From G963923955 sp963923955 (lineage in GTDB: Bacteria > Pseudomonadota > Gammaproteobacteria > Eutrophobiales > Eutrophobiaceae): a stretch of DNA of 64,000 bases. The stretch covers positions 62,001-126,000 of the forward strand of contig OZ000552.1 in assembly GCA_963923955.1 (NCBI GenBank). Direction: 5' to 3'. Below the pieces are notes generated by a model. It was not told the origin of the DNA and searched no databases. It saw only the letters and a list, made by a program, of their open reading frames with translations. Position numbers and translations under genes: made by a program. This document shows positions 26,971-35,439 of this stretch, one piece after another; within the stretch, counting starts at the first letter, position 1; every line of letters begins with the position of its first letter.

Positions 26971-27744
26971 ATGAGCCTCGCAAAACGCATCATCCCCTGC
27001 CTTGATGTTGATGCCGGGCGGGTGGTCAAGGGCGTGCGCTTCGTTGACATCCAGGACGCCGGCGACCCGGTGGAGATCGCGCGGCGCTACGAGCGCGACG
27101 GCGCGGACGAGTTGGCCTTCTTGGACATCACCGCCAGCAGCGCGGCGCGCGCAACGCTGGCACCGGTGGTGGAGGCCGTGGCCGCTGAGGTGTTCATGCC
27201 CTTGACCGTGGGCGGCGGCATCCGCAGCCTAGACGACATCCAGCGCATGCTGGCCGCCGGTGCGGACAAGGTCAGCATCAACACCGCCGCGGTCCATGAT
27301 CCGGGCTTCGTCGGTGCGGCCGCCGCACACTTCGGCAAGCAGTGCATCGTGGTGGCTATTGATGCCAAGCGCGTCTCGGCAGAGGGCGCGCCGCCGCGCT
27401 GGGAAGTCTTCACCCACGGCGGGCGCCGGGAAACAGGCTTAGACGCCATCGCCTGGGCGCGGCGGATGGCTGCGGCCGGTGCCGGCGAACTCCTCTTGAC
27501 CAGCATGGACCGAGACGGCACCCGCGCCGGCTTTGACCTGGAACTTACCCGCGCCGTGAGCGAGGCGGTTGCCATCCCTGTTATCGCCTCCGGCGGCGTG
27601 GGTTGCCTGGAAGATCTGGCCGCTGGCATCTTGCGCGGCCGGGCCGATGCCGTGCTGGCGGCGAGCATCTTCCACTTCGGCGAATATACCATCGCCGCGG
27701 CCAAGCAGCGCCTGCGCGCACACGGCATTGAAGTGCGCTTGTAG
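26971..27744 (+). CDS. hisF: Imidazole glycerol phosphate synthase subunit HisF
   Basis: 257 residues from ATG 26971 ([22 protein letters not shown]), the canonical HisF start. The reading frame is open upstream into hisA but without family similarity. Catalytic Asp in PCLDVD and in [18 protein letters not shown] are present. It is the cyclase half of the HisF-HisH enzyme; hisH is not adjacent. Confidence 0.96.
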   Translation: MSLAKRIIPCLDVDAGRVVKGVRFVDIQDAGDPVEIARRYERDGADELAFLDITASSAARATLAPVVEAVAAEVFMPLTVGGGIRSLDDIQRMLAAGADKVSINTAAVHDPGFVGAAAAHFGKQCIVVAIDAKRVSAEGAPPRWEVFTHGGRRETGLDAIAWARRMAAAGAGELLLTSMDRDGTRAGFDLELTRAVSEAVAIPVIASGGVGCLEDLAAGILRGRADAVLAASIFHFGEYTIAAAKQRLRAHGIEVRL

Positions 27745-27791
27745 GCCTGGCGCAGGCCGCTTGCCGTTCGCTCCTTTGGCCTGTATGGGCT

Positions 27792-28232
27792 ATGCTTAGA
27801 AAGATGATTGATGACAACGATTCTGGCAAACCTGACAACCTCGGCTGGCTGGATGCGCCCTGCTGGAACGAGGACGGGCTGCTGCCGGCGATTGCCCAGG
27901 ACAAGGCCTCCGGGCGCGTACTGACCCTGGCCTGGATGAATCGGGCGGCGCTGGCGGCCACCGTGCGGGAAGGGCGGGCGGTGTACTGGTCGCGCGCGCG
28001 GCAAAGGCTATGGCGCAAGGGGGAAGAGTCCGGCCATGTGCAGCAGCTGGAAGCGCTGCGGCTGGACTGCGATAAGGACGCCATCCTGCTGCTCGTGAAT
28101 CAGGTCGGCGGCATCGCCTGCCACACCGGCCGGGAAAGCTGTTTTTTCTTGTCTTTACACGAGGGCGCATGGCAGGCCGCAGAGCCGGTGCTAGTCGATC
28201 CCGATGCGCTGTACGGCGATAAAAAACCATGA
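27792..28232 (+). CDS. hisI: Phosphoribosyl-AMP cyclohydrolase HisI
   Basis: 146 residues. Family motifs: [31 protein letters not shown], and the metal-binding [11 protein letters not shown] and [10 protein letters not shown]. Hydrolyses PR-AMP in step three of histidine synthesis. A second ATG at 27804 is a possible start. It is a stand-alone HisI, unlike the HisIE fusion of E. coli, and overlaps hisE by 4 bases. Confidence 0.95.
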   Translation: MLRKMIDDNDSGKPDNLGWLDAPCWNEDGLLPAIAQDKASGRVLTLAWMNRAALAATVREGRAVYWSRARQRLWRKGEESGHVQQLEALRLDCDKDAILLLVNQVGGIACHTGRESCFFLSLHEGAWQAAEPVLVDPDALYGDKKP

Positions 28233-28552
28233 ACGAGGGCGAGATCCTGGCCGAGTTGGCCGCGGTACTGCGAGAACGGCGCTGCGCCGACCCGGCGGAG
28301 TCCTATGTGGCGGCGCTGTATGCCGGCGGTGTTGAGTTAATGGCGGCGAAGATCAGCGAAGAAGCGGCGGAGGTGGTCGCGGCGGCGCGCACCGAAGGCG
28401 ATCAGGCGCTCATCCACGAGAGCGCTGATCTATGGTTTCATACGCTGGTGCTGCTGTGCCATAAGAACATCGCCCCGCAGGCGGTGCTGGCCGAGTTGCG
28501 GCGGCGCTTCGGGCGCTCTGGCTTAGAAGAGAAGGCGGGGCGCGGCAAATAG
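28229..28552 (+). CDS. hisE: Phosphoribosyl-ATP pyrophosphatase HisE
   Basis: 107 residues, all-alpha MazG-like fold with the metal-binding pattern [13 protein letters not shown] and [14 protein letters not shown]. Removes pyrophosphate from PR-ATP in step two of histidine synthesis. Start overlaps the hisI stop (ATGA). tatA follows after 42 bases, an arrangement seen in Pseudomonas and relatives. Confidence 0.95.
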   Translation: MNEGEILAELAAVLRERRCADPAESYVAALYAGGVELMAAKISEEAAEVVAAARTEGDQALIHESADLWFHTLVLLCHKNIAPQAVLAELRRRFGRSGLEEKAGRGK

Positions 28553-28594
28553 GGCTATACTGCACAACTGGATTTTACGACGCGGAGGGCGGTT

Positions 28595-28837
28595 ATGAGT
28601 TTTGGCATTTGGGAATTGGTGATTATCCTCTTGATCGTTGCCCTGTTGTTCGGCACCAAAAAGCTGAAGACCATCGGCAGCGATCTCGGCGGCGCGGTGA
28701 AGGGCTTTCGCGGCGCAATGAAGGAGGCTGAAGCAGAAGAAGCCAAGGGAGAAAGCAAGGGTCGGCAAGGTGAAGTCATTGAAGGCAAGGTAGAGGGCAA
28801 AGAGGGCCAGGCCGAGGACCAGGCCGCCCGCCTTTGA
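28595..28837 (+). CDS. tatA: Sec-independent translocase protein TatA
   Basis: 80 residues: one N-terminal membrane helix ([15 protein letters not shown]), the FGTKKLK hinge, an amphipathic helix ([18 protein letters not shown]) and a charged tail. It forms the pore of the twin-arginine system. GGAGG upstream gives a good ribosome site. Confidence 0.95.
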   Translation: MSFGIWELVIILLIVALLFGTKKLKTIGSDLGGAVKGFRGAMKEAEAEEAKGESKGRQGEVIEGKVEGKEGQAEDQAARL

Positions 28838-28846
28838 CCCTGACGC

Positions 28847-29122
28847 ATGTTTGACATCGGCTTCTGGGAACTGGTGATCATCAGCGCAGTGGCGCTGCTG
28901 GTGGCCGGGCCGGAGCGCCTGCCGGAACTGGTGCGGGAGGCCGGGCGCTGGCTGGCGGCGCTGCGGCGCTTCATCATGCAGACCAAGACCGAGATCGAGC
29001 GCGAGTTGGATCTTAACGGCGCGCTTGAAAAAGACTTATCCACCAAGATCGCCGACTTAGATACGCTCGCCCGGGTGGCGCCGGACCAGGAAGCGCCCGA
29101 CAAGGAAAAAGCGCCCTCTTAG
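28847..29122 (+). CDS. tatB: Sec-independent translocase protein TatB
   Basis: 91 residues: MFDIGFWELVIISAVALLVAGPERLPELVREAGRW is the typical TatB start with the conserved GPERLP turn, then an amphipathic helix and an acidic tail. Shorter than E. coli TatB (171), but many are. It receives substrates with TatC. Confidence 0.95.
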   Translation: MFDIGFWELVIISAVALLVAGPERLPELVREAGRWLAALRRFIMQTKTEIERELDLNGALEKDLSTKIADLDTLARVAPDQEAPDKEKAPS

Positions 29123-29155
29123 ATCGCTTGAGAATCCGACCGGCCAAGAACCGCC

Positions 29156-29932
29156 ATGCCCGCCCGGCAAGCCCCGCAGGATAAGGAACAACCCCTGATC
29201 GCCCACCTGGCCGAACTTCGGTCCCGGCTCTTGCGCAGCCTGGCCTGTGTCGGCCTTGTCTTTCTTGGCCTGGCCTTTTTCAGCGATCAACTCTACACCG
29301 CCATCGCCACGCCACTATTGGCAAAACTGCCGGCCAACAGCAGCATGATTGCAACGGAAGTCGCTGCGCCCTTCCTGGTGCCGTTCAAGCTGACGCTGTT
29401 TGTCGCCGTCTTCATTGCCATGCCGTACCTGCTCTACCAGGCCTGGGCCTTTGTCGCGCCGGGCTTGTATGAGAAAGAACAGCGCTTTGTCTTGCCCTTG
29501 TTGCTCACCAGCATCGTGTTGTTTTATCTGGGCATCGCCTTCGCTTTTTTCATCGTCTTCCCCTTGCTATTCGCCTTTCTCACCGCCGTGGCGCCGACCG
29601 GGGTCACGGTAATGACCGACATCGGCCATTATCTGAACTTCATCCTGAAGATGTTCTTCGCCTTCGGCCTGGCCTTCGAAGTGCCGATCGCCACCATCTT
29701 GCTGATCAAGACCGGCTTCACCACGCGCGCAGCGCTGTCTGAGAAGCGCCCTTATATCATCGTCGGCGCCTTCGCTATCGGCATGTTGCTCACCCCGCCG
29801 GATGTCATCTCGCAGATCCTGCTGGCCACGCCGGTGTGGGTGCTGTTTGAGTTGGGGCTTTTTTTAAGCCGCTATGTGGCGCCTGCGCATGATGAGGATG
29901 CGCCCGGGGAGGCCGGGCGGCAGGCGGGCTAG
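29156..29932 (+). CDS. tatC: Sec-independent translocase protein TatC
   Basis: 258 residues with six membrane segments. The cytoplasmic N-terminal motif PLIAHLAELRSRLLRSL and the loop with FVAPGLYEKEQRF, both for binding twin-arginine signals, are present. 33 bases after tatB in the tatABC operon. Confidence 0.97.
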   Translation: MPARQAPQDKEQPLIAHLAELRSRLLRSLACVGLVFLGLAFFSDQLYTAIATPLLAKLPANSSMIATEVAAPFLVPFKLTLFVAVFIAMPYLLYQAWAFVAPGLYEKEQRFVLPLLLTSIVLFYLGIAFAFFIVFPLLFAFLTAVAPTGVTVMTDIGHYLNFILKMFFAFGLAFEVPIATILLIKTGFTTRAALSEKRPYIIVGAFAIGMLLTPPDVISQILLATPVWVLFELGLFLSRYVAPAHDEDAPGEAGRQAG

Positions 29933-29950
29933 GGCGAGTTAGGCTTGGCC

Positions 29951-30013
29951 ATGCGCCGCCGCAGCTTTCTTCTTAACGCGGCCGGCGCCTACCTTCAACA
30001 CGGCGCGCTTTAA
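29951..30013 (+). other. Short reading frame resembling a truncated twin-arginine signal peptide
   Basis: Twenty codons directly after tatC read MRRRSFLLNAAGAYLQHGAL and stop. RRRSFLLNAAGA matches the twin-arginine pattern (R-R-x-F-L-x). Nothing downstream continues it; nnrU lies convergent. It may be the stump of a lost Tat substrate gene or chance. No Shine-Dalgarno of note. Confidence 0.3.
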
Positions 30014-30076
30014 TTTTCCTTAAAAAATTTTCCCCTTTGAAAAATCCATTCTGCCCGCCAAAACTTGCGGGAAGGT

Positions 30077-30640
30077 TTATCCCAGCGATAGGACTGGGAC
30101 GCCGAACAAATAAGGATGCAAAAACAAGAGCACGCCATAAGCGAGCAACCCGGCGCCGACAACCATTGCATCTTTGGAGAGAGGAAGGGCTTCGGTGGAT
30201 TCGGTGGCACCGCGCCGATTTGCAGAGACGATGTCAAAGAGCGCGAAAGCTCCAAGGCTGCCAAAGAGAAGCAGAGAGGCTACATCGCCGTTGGCACTCA
30301 AATGAAGCGCCGCCCAGAGCGTCACGCCCCAGAGCATCGGGTGCGGCGTGAAGCGTTTGATGTTGGAAGGCATGTTGGCCGCCGCAAAAAGCATGAACGA
30401 AAACGGCATCAAAAGCAGCGCGAGATACTTTCCCCAAAAGGGCGGTAGCCACAAATGGACAAAGGGCGCTTTGACCATGCCAACAATGATGAGCAGCAAG
30501 CCAATGAAGGACACCACAGAAAAAAGTCCTTTGTATTTTTTCTCTCCCCATTGCGCCAGCAAACGACCGCGTAAGGCAGAAAACGTGGGCAACAAATGGA
30601 TTCCGACAAAAACCAAAATTCCTAAAATCAAAATAAGCAT
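30077..30640 (-). CDS. nnrU: NnrU family membrane protein
   Basis: 187 residues with about six membrane segments; MLILILGILVFVGIHLLPTF and the HPMLWGVTLWAALHL region match the NnrU family. NnrU was named for nitrite/nitric oxide metabolism, but homologues are widespread and similar to the isoprenoid isomerase Z-ISO of plants; role here unknown. No denitrification genes are nearby. Preceded by the rhodanese gene on the same strand. Confidence 0.85.
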   Translation of the reverse strand: MLILILGILVFVGIHLLPTFSALRGRLLAQWGEKKYKGLFSVVSFIGLLLIIVGMVKAPFVHLWLPPFWGKYLALLLMPFSFMLFAAANMPSNIKRFTPHPMLWGVTLWAALHLSANGDVASLLLFGSLGAFALFDIVSANRRGATESTEALPLSKDAMVVGAGLLAYGVLLFLHPYLFGVPVLSLG

Positions 30641-30778
30641 GATGCCCCTTTCTCGTGGTTGAGGCTTTGTTCAAGCCGCCTTACAGGCCCGACATTTTCC
30701 TGATAAGCCGGAAATGCGATTTTTAGTTTGCTTAGCCATTGAACTACTGCATCGTCATTGAATGGATCGGCCTGCCGC

Positions 30779-31192
30779 CTAGCCCTGCTCCCAGGGCAGG
30801 CCGTGAAAGCGCCAGCCGTTGAGCTTGCCGCGCTGGTTATTCGCATCCTTATCACCCTCAAAGCCCTCGGCCACATTGGCCACATTGACAAAGCCCGCTG
30901 CTGTTAAGGCCTGCGCCGCCGCCAGCGAGCGCGCCCCGCTGCGACACAGCGCCAGCACGGTGTGCGCCTCCGGACGGACGGCCTTGGCATCAGCAGCCAG
31001 TGCGCCGCGCACCTTCTCGACAAAGCCGGGATCCACTTGCCAATGCGGCGCCTCCTGCCAGGGTACATGCACGGCATTTACGGGATGGCCGACAAATTCA
31101 AATTCCGCCCGCGAGCGGACATCCAGCAAGACGGCATCAGTATCGGTCTGCAAGACAGCCCAGGCCTCAGGCGGGGTGATTTCTTTGATCAT
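30779..31192 (-). CDS. Rhodanese-like sulfurtransferase
   Basis: 137 residues, single rhodanese domain. LLDVRSRAEFEFVGHPVNAVHVPW is the structural CH2A motif, and the active cysteine lies in ALCRSGARSLAAA. Similar single-domain proteins end with a GWRFHGLPWEQ tail like this one. Cytoplasmic; sulfur donor and acceptor not known. Divergent from ilvE. Confidence 0.9.
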   Translation of the reverse strand: MIKEITPPEAWAVLQTDTDAVLLDVRSRAEFEFVGHPVNAVHVPWQEAPHWQVDPGFVEKVRGALAADAKAVRPEAHTVLALCRSGARSLAAAQALTAAGFVNVANVAEGFEGDKDANNQRGKLNGWRFHGLPWEQG

Positions 31193-31240
31193 CTAAAGTA
31201 TTTTTTTCAATATATCTAGGTGGCTTTGCCGGGCGCAGTA

Positions 31241-31246
31241 TATAAT
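31241..31246 (+). promoter_or_regulatory. Probable -10 box for ilvE
   Basis: A perfect TATAAT lies 52 bases before the ilvE ATG in the 105-base divergent gap. No good -35 match is seen at 16-18 bp upstream. AAGGAG at 31281-31286, spaced 11 bases from the ATG at 31298, serves as ribosome site. Confidence 0.5.
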
Positions 31247-31297
31247 GCGTTGCAACGGGCAATTTAGCAATGATCGAAGCAAAAGGAGACAAGAAAT

Positions 31298-32218
31298 ATG
31301 GCGATGGATGATCGGGACGGCCTTATCTGGCTGGACGGGGCGCTGCTGCCCTGGCGCGAGGCGCAGGTGCATGTACTAACCCACACCCTGCACTACGGCA
31401 TGGGCGTGTTCGAGGGCCTGCGCGCCTATGAGACGCCGACCGGCACGGCGATCTTTCGCTTGAGCGACCACACCCGGCGCCTGCATCGCTCGGCGCACAT
31501 CATGCGCATCCCCATCGCTTTCACGGAAACTGAAATCAACGATGCCTGCCTGGAAGTGCTGCGCCAGAACAAGCTGGCCAGCGCCTATATCCGCCCGGTG
31601 GTGTTCTACGGCGCTGACGGCATGGGCCTGCGGGCGGACAACCTGCAAAGCCACGTGGCGATTGCGGCCTGGGAATGGGGCACTTACTTGGGCCAGGAGG
31701 CGCTGGAGCAGGGCATTCGCGTCAAGACCTCTTCTTATACCCGCCACCATGTCAATATTTCCCTGTGCAAGGCCAAGGCTAACGGGCATTACATCAACTC
31801 CATGCTGGCGCTGCGCGAGGCGCTGGAGTGCGGCTATGACGAGGCGCTGCTGTTGGACAACGAGGGCTATGTGGCCGAAGGCAGCGGCGAGAATGTCTTT
31901 ATCATCCGCGACGGCGTCCTCTACACCCCGGACTTGACCTCGGCCCTGGAAGGCATCACCCGCGACACGGCGATGACCCTGGCGCATGAGTTGGGCTATG
32001 CGGTCAAGGAAAAACGCCTAACGCGCGATGAGGTCTATATTGCGGACGAGGCCTTTTTCACCGGCACGGCGGCCGAGGTTACGCCTATCCGCGAGCTGGA
32101 TGGGCGCACGATCGGCAGCGGCGGGCGCGGGCCGATCACCACGGAAATCCAGCGCGCCTTTTTTGATCTGGTAAGCGGCCGGCGCAAAGGGCAGCAAGGC
32201 TGGCTGGTTTCGGTGTAG
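31298..32218 (+). CDS. ilvE: Branched-chain amino acid aminotransferase IlvE
   Basis: 306 residues, fold-type IV PLP enzyme. The PLP lysine is K160 in CKAKANGHYINS, and GVFEGLRAYETPTG and EGSGENVFII are family motifs. Interconverts Ile, Leu, Val and their keto acids. Stand-alone, followed by a small zinc-finger gene after 9 bases. Confidence 0.95.
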   Translation: MAMDDRDGLIWLDGALLPWREAQVHVLTHTLHYGMGVFEGLRAYETPTGTAIFRLSDHTRRLHRSAHIMRIPIAFTETEINDACLEVLRQNKLASAYIRPVVFYGADGMGLRADNLQSHVAIAAWEWGTYLGQEALEQGIRVKTSSYTRHHVNISLCKAKANGHYINSMLALREALECGYDEALLLDNEGYVAEGSGENVFIIRDGVLYTPDLTSALEGITRDTAMTLAHELGYAVKEKRLTRDEVYIADEAFFTGTAAEVTPIRELDGRTIGSGGRGPITTEIQRAFFDLVSGRRKGQQGWLVSV

Positions 32219-32227
32219 GATTGCGCG

Positions 32228-32425
32228 ATGGCGACCCCCCGACAAGGCGAGCAAGCCCCCAACGACCAGGCGGCGTGGACGATCTCCCGTGCCGAGTTGC
32301 CCCTGCACTGTCCCTTGCCGCAGATGAGCCTATGGAACTCGCACCCGCAGGTCTTCTTAGCCATTGAAGAGAGCGGCCGCGCCAAGTGCCCTTACTGCGG
32401 CACGGAGTACTCGCTTGAGCAATGA
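32228..32425 (+). CDS. Small zinc-finger protein (zf-CHCC type)
   Basis: 65 residues with ligands C28, H39, C54 and C57 (LHCPLP, NSHPQVFL, AKCPYCGTEYSLEQ). This is the CHCC pattern shared with the NDUFS6 subunit of mitochondrial complex I. In proteobacteria such genes often sit next to ilvE or LPS genes, as here. Molecular role unknown. Confidence 0.9.
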   Translation: MATPRQGEQAPNDQAAWTISRAELPLHCPLPQMSLWNSHPQVFLAIEESGRAKCPYCGTEYSLEQ

Positions 32426-32434
32426 GCCGCGGCC

Positions 32435-33379
32435 TTGAATGGCGCTGATAAGCCCGCCCGTGAACTGAGCATCTGGCGTTTTTGCGACGGCAGGCCGGGC
32501 CATGATTCACAGAGCCGCGGCCTGGTGGCCGCCCTCCTGCGGCGCACGGCGGGCCGGAGCTATGACATCGCCGTCTCGCCAAAAAGCACTTCCCTGTGGA
32601 AGCGCCTGTTCGGTGGCTTCCCCGTGCGCGCGGACTTACCGCCGCCGGACTTACTGATCGGCGCCGGCCATGCCACCCACCTGCCCATGCTGCATGCGCG
32701 CCGGCGCGGTGGCGGGAAGATTGTCGTGCTGATGAGGCCGAGCCTGCCGCTTGGCTGCTTTGATTATTGCTTCATCCCCGAACACGATGCGCCGCCAAGG
32801 CGGGACAATGTCTTCCCGACCTGCGGGGCGCTGAATGGCATCCGTCCGGCAGGCCGGCTTGATGAAAAGCGGGGGCTGATCCTGATCGGCGGGCGCTCCC
32901 GTCATTTTCACTGGGACGGGCAAAGGCTCCAACAGCAGCTCGCAAGCCTACTGGAAAAGCGCCAAAAGAGCTGGATTATCTCTGACTCCCCGCGAACACC
33001 GGCGGAAACTAAACAAGCCTTACAAGCCATTGAGACTGCCGAATACGTGCCCTGGGAGACCTGCGCGCCCGGCTGGCTGGCGGAGGAGTTGGGGCGGGCG
33101 GCCACAGTCTGGGTCACGCCGGACAGCATCTCCATGCTCTATGAGGCGGCCAGCGCCGGCGGCCGGGTCGGCGTGCTGGAACTGGCACAGCAGCGCAAGG
33201 GACGCCTGTTGCGGGCATCGCAGCGGCTGATCGAGCAGGGCCGGGTCACGCCCTTTAGCGCCTGGGCGCAAGGCGCGGCACTACCGACCGGCCCGCCGGC
33301 CTTACAGGAAGCCGCGCGCTGCGCAGAAATTCTCATGGAAAGACTGGGGCGGCGCGGGGAGGGGGCGGCTTGCGGCTGA
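32435..33379 (+). CDS. ELM1/GtrOC1-like putative nucleoside-diphosphate-sugar epimerase or glycosyltransferase family protein
   Basis: 314 residues, apparently from a TTG start since no in-frame ATG is available. IWRFCDGRPGHDSQSRGLV, LLIGAGHATHLPMLHARR and VTPDSISMLYEAASAG match the bacterial family related to plant mitochondrial fission protein ELM1. These proteins are GT-B-like and are encoded in LPS-core clusters; the exact reaction is not known. It overlaps the next glycosyltransferase by 10 bases. Confidence 0.8.
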   Translation: MNGADKPARELSIWRFCDGRPGHDSQSRGLVAALLRRTAGRSYDIAVSPKSTSLWKRLFGGFPVRADLPPPDLLIGAGHATHLPMLHARRRGGGKIVVLMRPSLPLGCFDYCFIPEHDAPPRRDNVFPTCGALNGIRPAGRLDEKRGLILIGGRSRHFHWDGQRLQQQLASLLEKRQKSWIISDSPRTPAETKQALQAIETAEYVPWETCAPGWLAEELGRAATVWVTPDSISMLYEAASAGGRVGVLELAQQRKGRLLRASQRLIEQGRVTPFSAWAQGAALPTGPPALQEAARCAEILMERLGRRGEGAACG

Positions 33380-34479
33380 CGGTCGTGCAGACCCTGCCGG
33401 CGCTGGAGGCCGGCGGCGTCGAGCGCGGCACCGTCGAGGTGGCCGCCGCCCTGGTGAGAGCCGGGCATCGCTCGATTGTCATCTCCGCCGGTGGCCGCCT
33501 GCTTGCGCCCCTGCTGGAGGCGGGCAGCGAACATATCAACATTCCCATCGGCAAAAAAAGCCCGCTGACGGCCCGCCATATTTTTAGCCTGCGCAAGCTC
33601 CTGCTTGAACAGCAGGTGGATGTGCTGCATGCGCGCTCGCGGCTGCCGGCCTGGATTGCCCGGCTGGCCTGGCAAAGCCTGCCGCCCGCCACCCGGCCGC
33701 GTTTCATTACCAGCGTGCATGGGCCCTATTCAGTCAATGCCTATAGCCGCATTATGCTGGTCGGCGAGGCGGTGATTGCGATATCCCAGTTCATCCGGCG
33801 CTACATCGTGGCGAATTACCCGGCCTGCGACCCGGGCAAGATCGTCGTCATCCCCAGAGGGGTCAGCGCGGCCGAGTTTCCGCATGGCCATCAACCGGTG
33901 CCGGCCTGGCTTATCCGCTGGCAACAGGCGCACCCCGATCTCAAGGGTAAGTTTATCCTCACCCTGCCGGCGCGGCTCACACGCTGGAAGGGCCAGGAGG
34001 ACTTTATCGACATCGTGGGGCGGCTAAAGGCGGCCGCGGTGCCGGTGCATGGCCTTATGGCTGGCCGCGCCGCGCCGGGCAAGGCGGCCTTCTCAGAAGC
34101 ACTGAAACGGCGGGTGCAGGCCGCCGGGCTGGGGAAAAGCATCCGTTTTTTGGGGCAGCGGGATGATCTGCGCGAGGTGATGGCGGTGTCCAACGTGGTG
34201 GTGTCATTGGCCAGAGAACCCGAAGCCTTTGGCCGCACGGCGCTGGAGGCGTTGTCTTTGGGCATTCCGGTGGTGGCCTACGATCACGGTGGTGCCTCTG
34301 AGGTATTGCAACAAATCTTCCCGGCTGGGCTGGTGCCGCCCCTGGACACGGCCGCGGCGGCGGAGAGAATACGCGCCTTTTATGCCGCGCCGCCAACAGT
34401 CGCGCCGCAGGACGTGTTCACCCTGGAGCGCATGCTCAGCCGCACCCTGGCCGTCTATGAGAAATCCGCCGGGCGATAG
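33370..34479 (+). CDS. Glycosyltransferase family 4
   Basis: 369 residues from a TTG start overlapping the previous gene. GT-B fold: the N-terminal LEAGGVERGTVEVAAAL donor-side loop, and C-terminal LPARLTRWKGQEDFIDIV and EAFGRTALEALSLGIPVVAYDHGG with the E-x7-E motif of retaining GT4 enzymes. Probably adds a sugar to the LPS core or O-chain. Its 3' end overlaps the convergent sulfotransferase gene by 25 bases. Confidence 0.9.
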   Translation: MRLTVVQTLPALEAGGVERGTVEVAAALVRAGHRSIVISAGGRLLAPLLEAGSEHINIPIGKKSPLTARHIFSLRKLLLEQQVDVLHARSRLPAWIARLAWQSLPPATRPRFITSVHGPYSVNAYSRIMLVGEAVIAISQFIRRYIVANYPACDPGKIVVIPRGVSAAEFPHGHQPVPAWLIRWQQAHPDLKGKFILTLPARLTRWKGQEDFIDIVGRLKAAAVPVHGLMAGRAAPGKAAFSEALKRRVQAAGLGKSIRFLGQRDDLREVMAVSNVVVSLAREPEAFGRTALEALSLGIPVVAYDHGGASEVLQQIFPAGLVPPLDTAAAAERIRAFYAAPPTVAPQDVFTLERMLSRTLAVYEKSAGR

Positions 34480-35267
34480 CCATAGCCGAAATCGTATTTC
34501 AGCCAAGCGCGGCAGGTCTGTTCCAAAAAGCGCTCGTCTTCGCTGTCAAACCATTCTTGCGCCGGTCTCGGATCCTCACGCACGACTGTTAAGCCCAAGG
34601 GCGTGTTCGGGTCTCTTTTCTGCGCCATTTTTGCCTTGCTGGATGCCTTGATGCCGTGTTCAAGCTCGGCTTGCGTGAGCCCCAGCGCCCAAAAGCGGTT
34701 GATGCCTTCCAAACCGGCCAGCGTATCGCCGCGCAATGACTCGTATTTCACCACCAGGGTCGCCGCGGGGAAGCGCGCTGCCAGCCGCCCCCAGGCGTTG
34801 TAGAAGCGGATGCACCACCAGATGTCGCTGTCAAAGCGATGCCCGCCGACATCGCCGCGCAAAAAGGTAGAAAAATCGCAGTCATAATGCGCCTTCCATT
34901 TCTCATACCCGGCCACCAGCACAGCGCGCAGATCACGCACCAGCACGACATAGGGCGGGAACTTCAGCGCACCGCGCACGAGGGAAGAACCAAGCAACGG
35001 GTGGGGGATGGAATGGCTGCTGGCAAGGCGTGGCAGACGTGCATGAAGGCGCTTTTCTCTCGGGCCGCCGATGATCTCGTTGGCGTGGTCATAGCATGGC
35101 GGCGGCAGCCCGTGCTTATGGGTCAGGGCGCTGGCCAGCATGTGTTTCAGCCAATGCGTGCCGGACTGGTGCATGCTTACCATGAAGCCGGCAAAGGCGC
35201 GGTGCCGCAGCAGGGAGAAGTTGGTGAGATCACGGCGCAGGCAATGGTATAAAAACAGGCTTCTCAT
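34455..35267 (-). CDS. Sulfotransferase-like protein
   Basis: 270 residues. The PAPS-binding loop VSMHQSGTHWLKHML (31-41) resembles the x-P-K-S-G-T-x-W motif, and VVLVRDLRAVLVAGYEKW resembles the 3'-phosphate-binding R-x7-S region. It is the only minus-strand gene within the forward part of the glycan cluster. Likely sulfates a surface glycan or lipid, inferred from fold and context only. Confidence 0.75.
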   Translation of the reverse strand: MRSLFLYHCLRRDLTNFSLLRHRAFAGFMVSMHQSGTHWLKHMLASALTHKHGLPPPCYDHANEIIGGPREKRLHARLPRLASSHSIPHPLLGSSLVRGALKFPPYVVLVRDLRAVLVAGYEKWKAHYDCDFSTFLRGDVGGHRFDSDIWWCIRFYNAWGRLAARFPAATLVVKYESLRGDTLAGLEGINRFWALGLTQAELEHGIKASSKAKMAQKRDPNTPLGLTVVREDPRPAQEWFDSEDERFLEQTCRAWLKYDFGYGYRPADFS

Positions 35268-35439
35268 CCCGGTCTCCGGCGGAAAAAATCAGCCTTCGAT
35301 CCTTGCACGTTTTGCCCCGCCTCGCCTGCTTTTTTTGAGGCCCCGCCCGGCAGCATTGTTTAGCAGCGGTGAGATCAGTCCGTTTTTGCCGCCGCCTTTC
35401 AGTGCTGCTACCATGGCGGTTTTGAAACAGGAGTCTATG

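Noticed and set aside
30628..30891. Minus-strand open frame between nnrU and the rhodanese gene
   Set aside because: Most of it is the rhodanese gene in another frame; the remaining tail (QWLSKLKIAFPAYQENVG) looks protein-like but has no start or family match.
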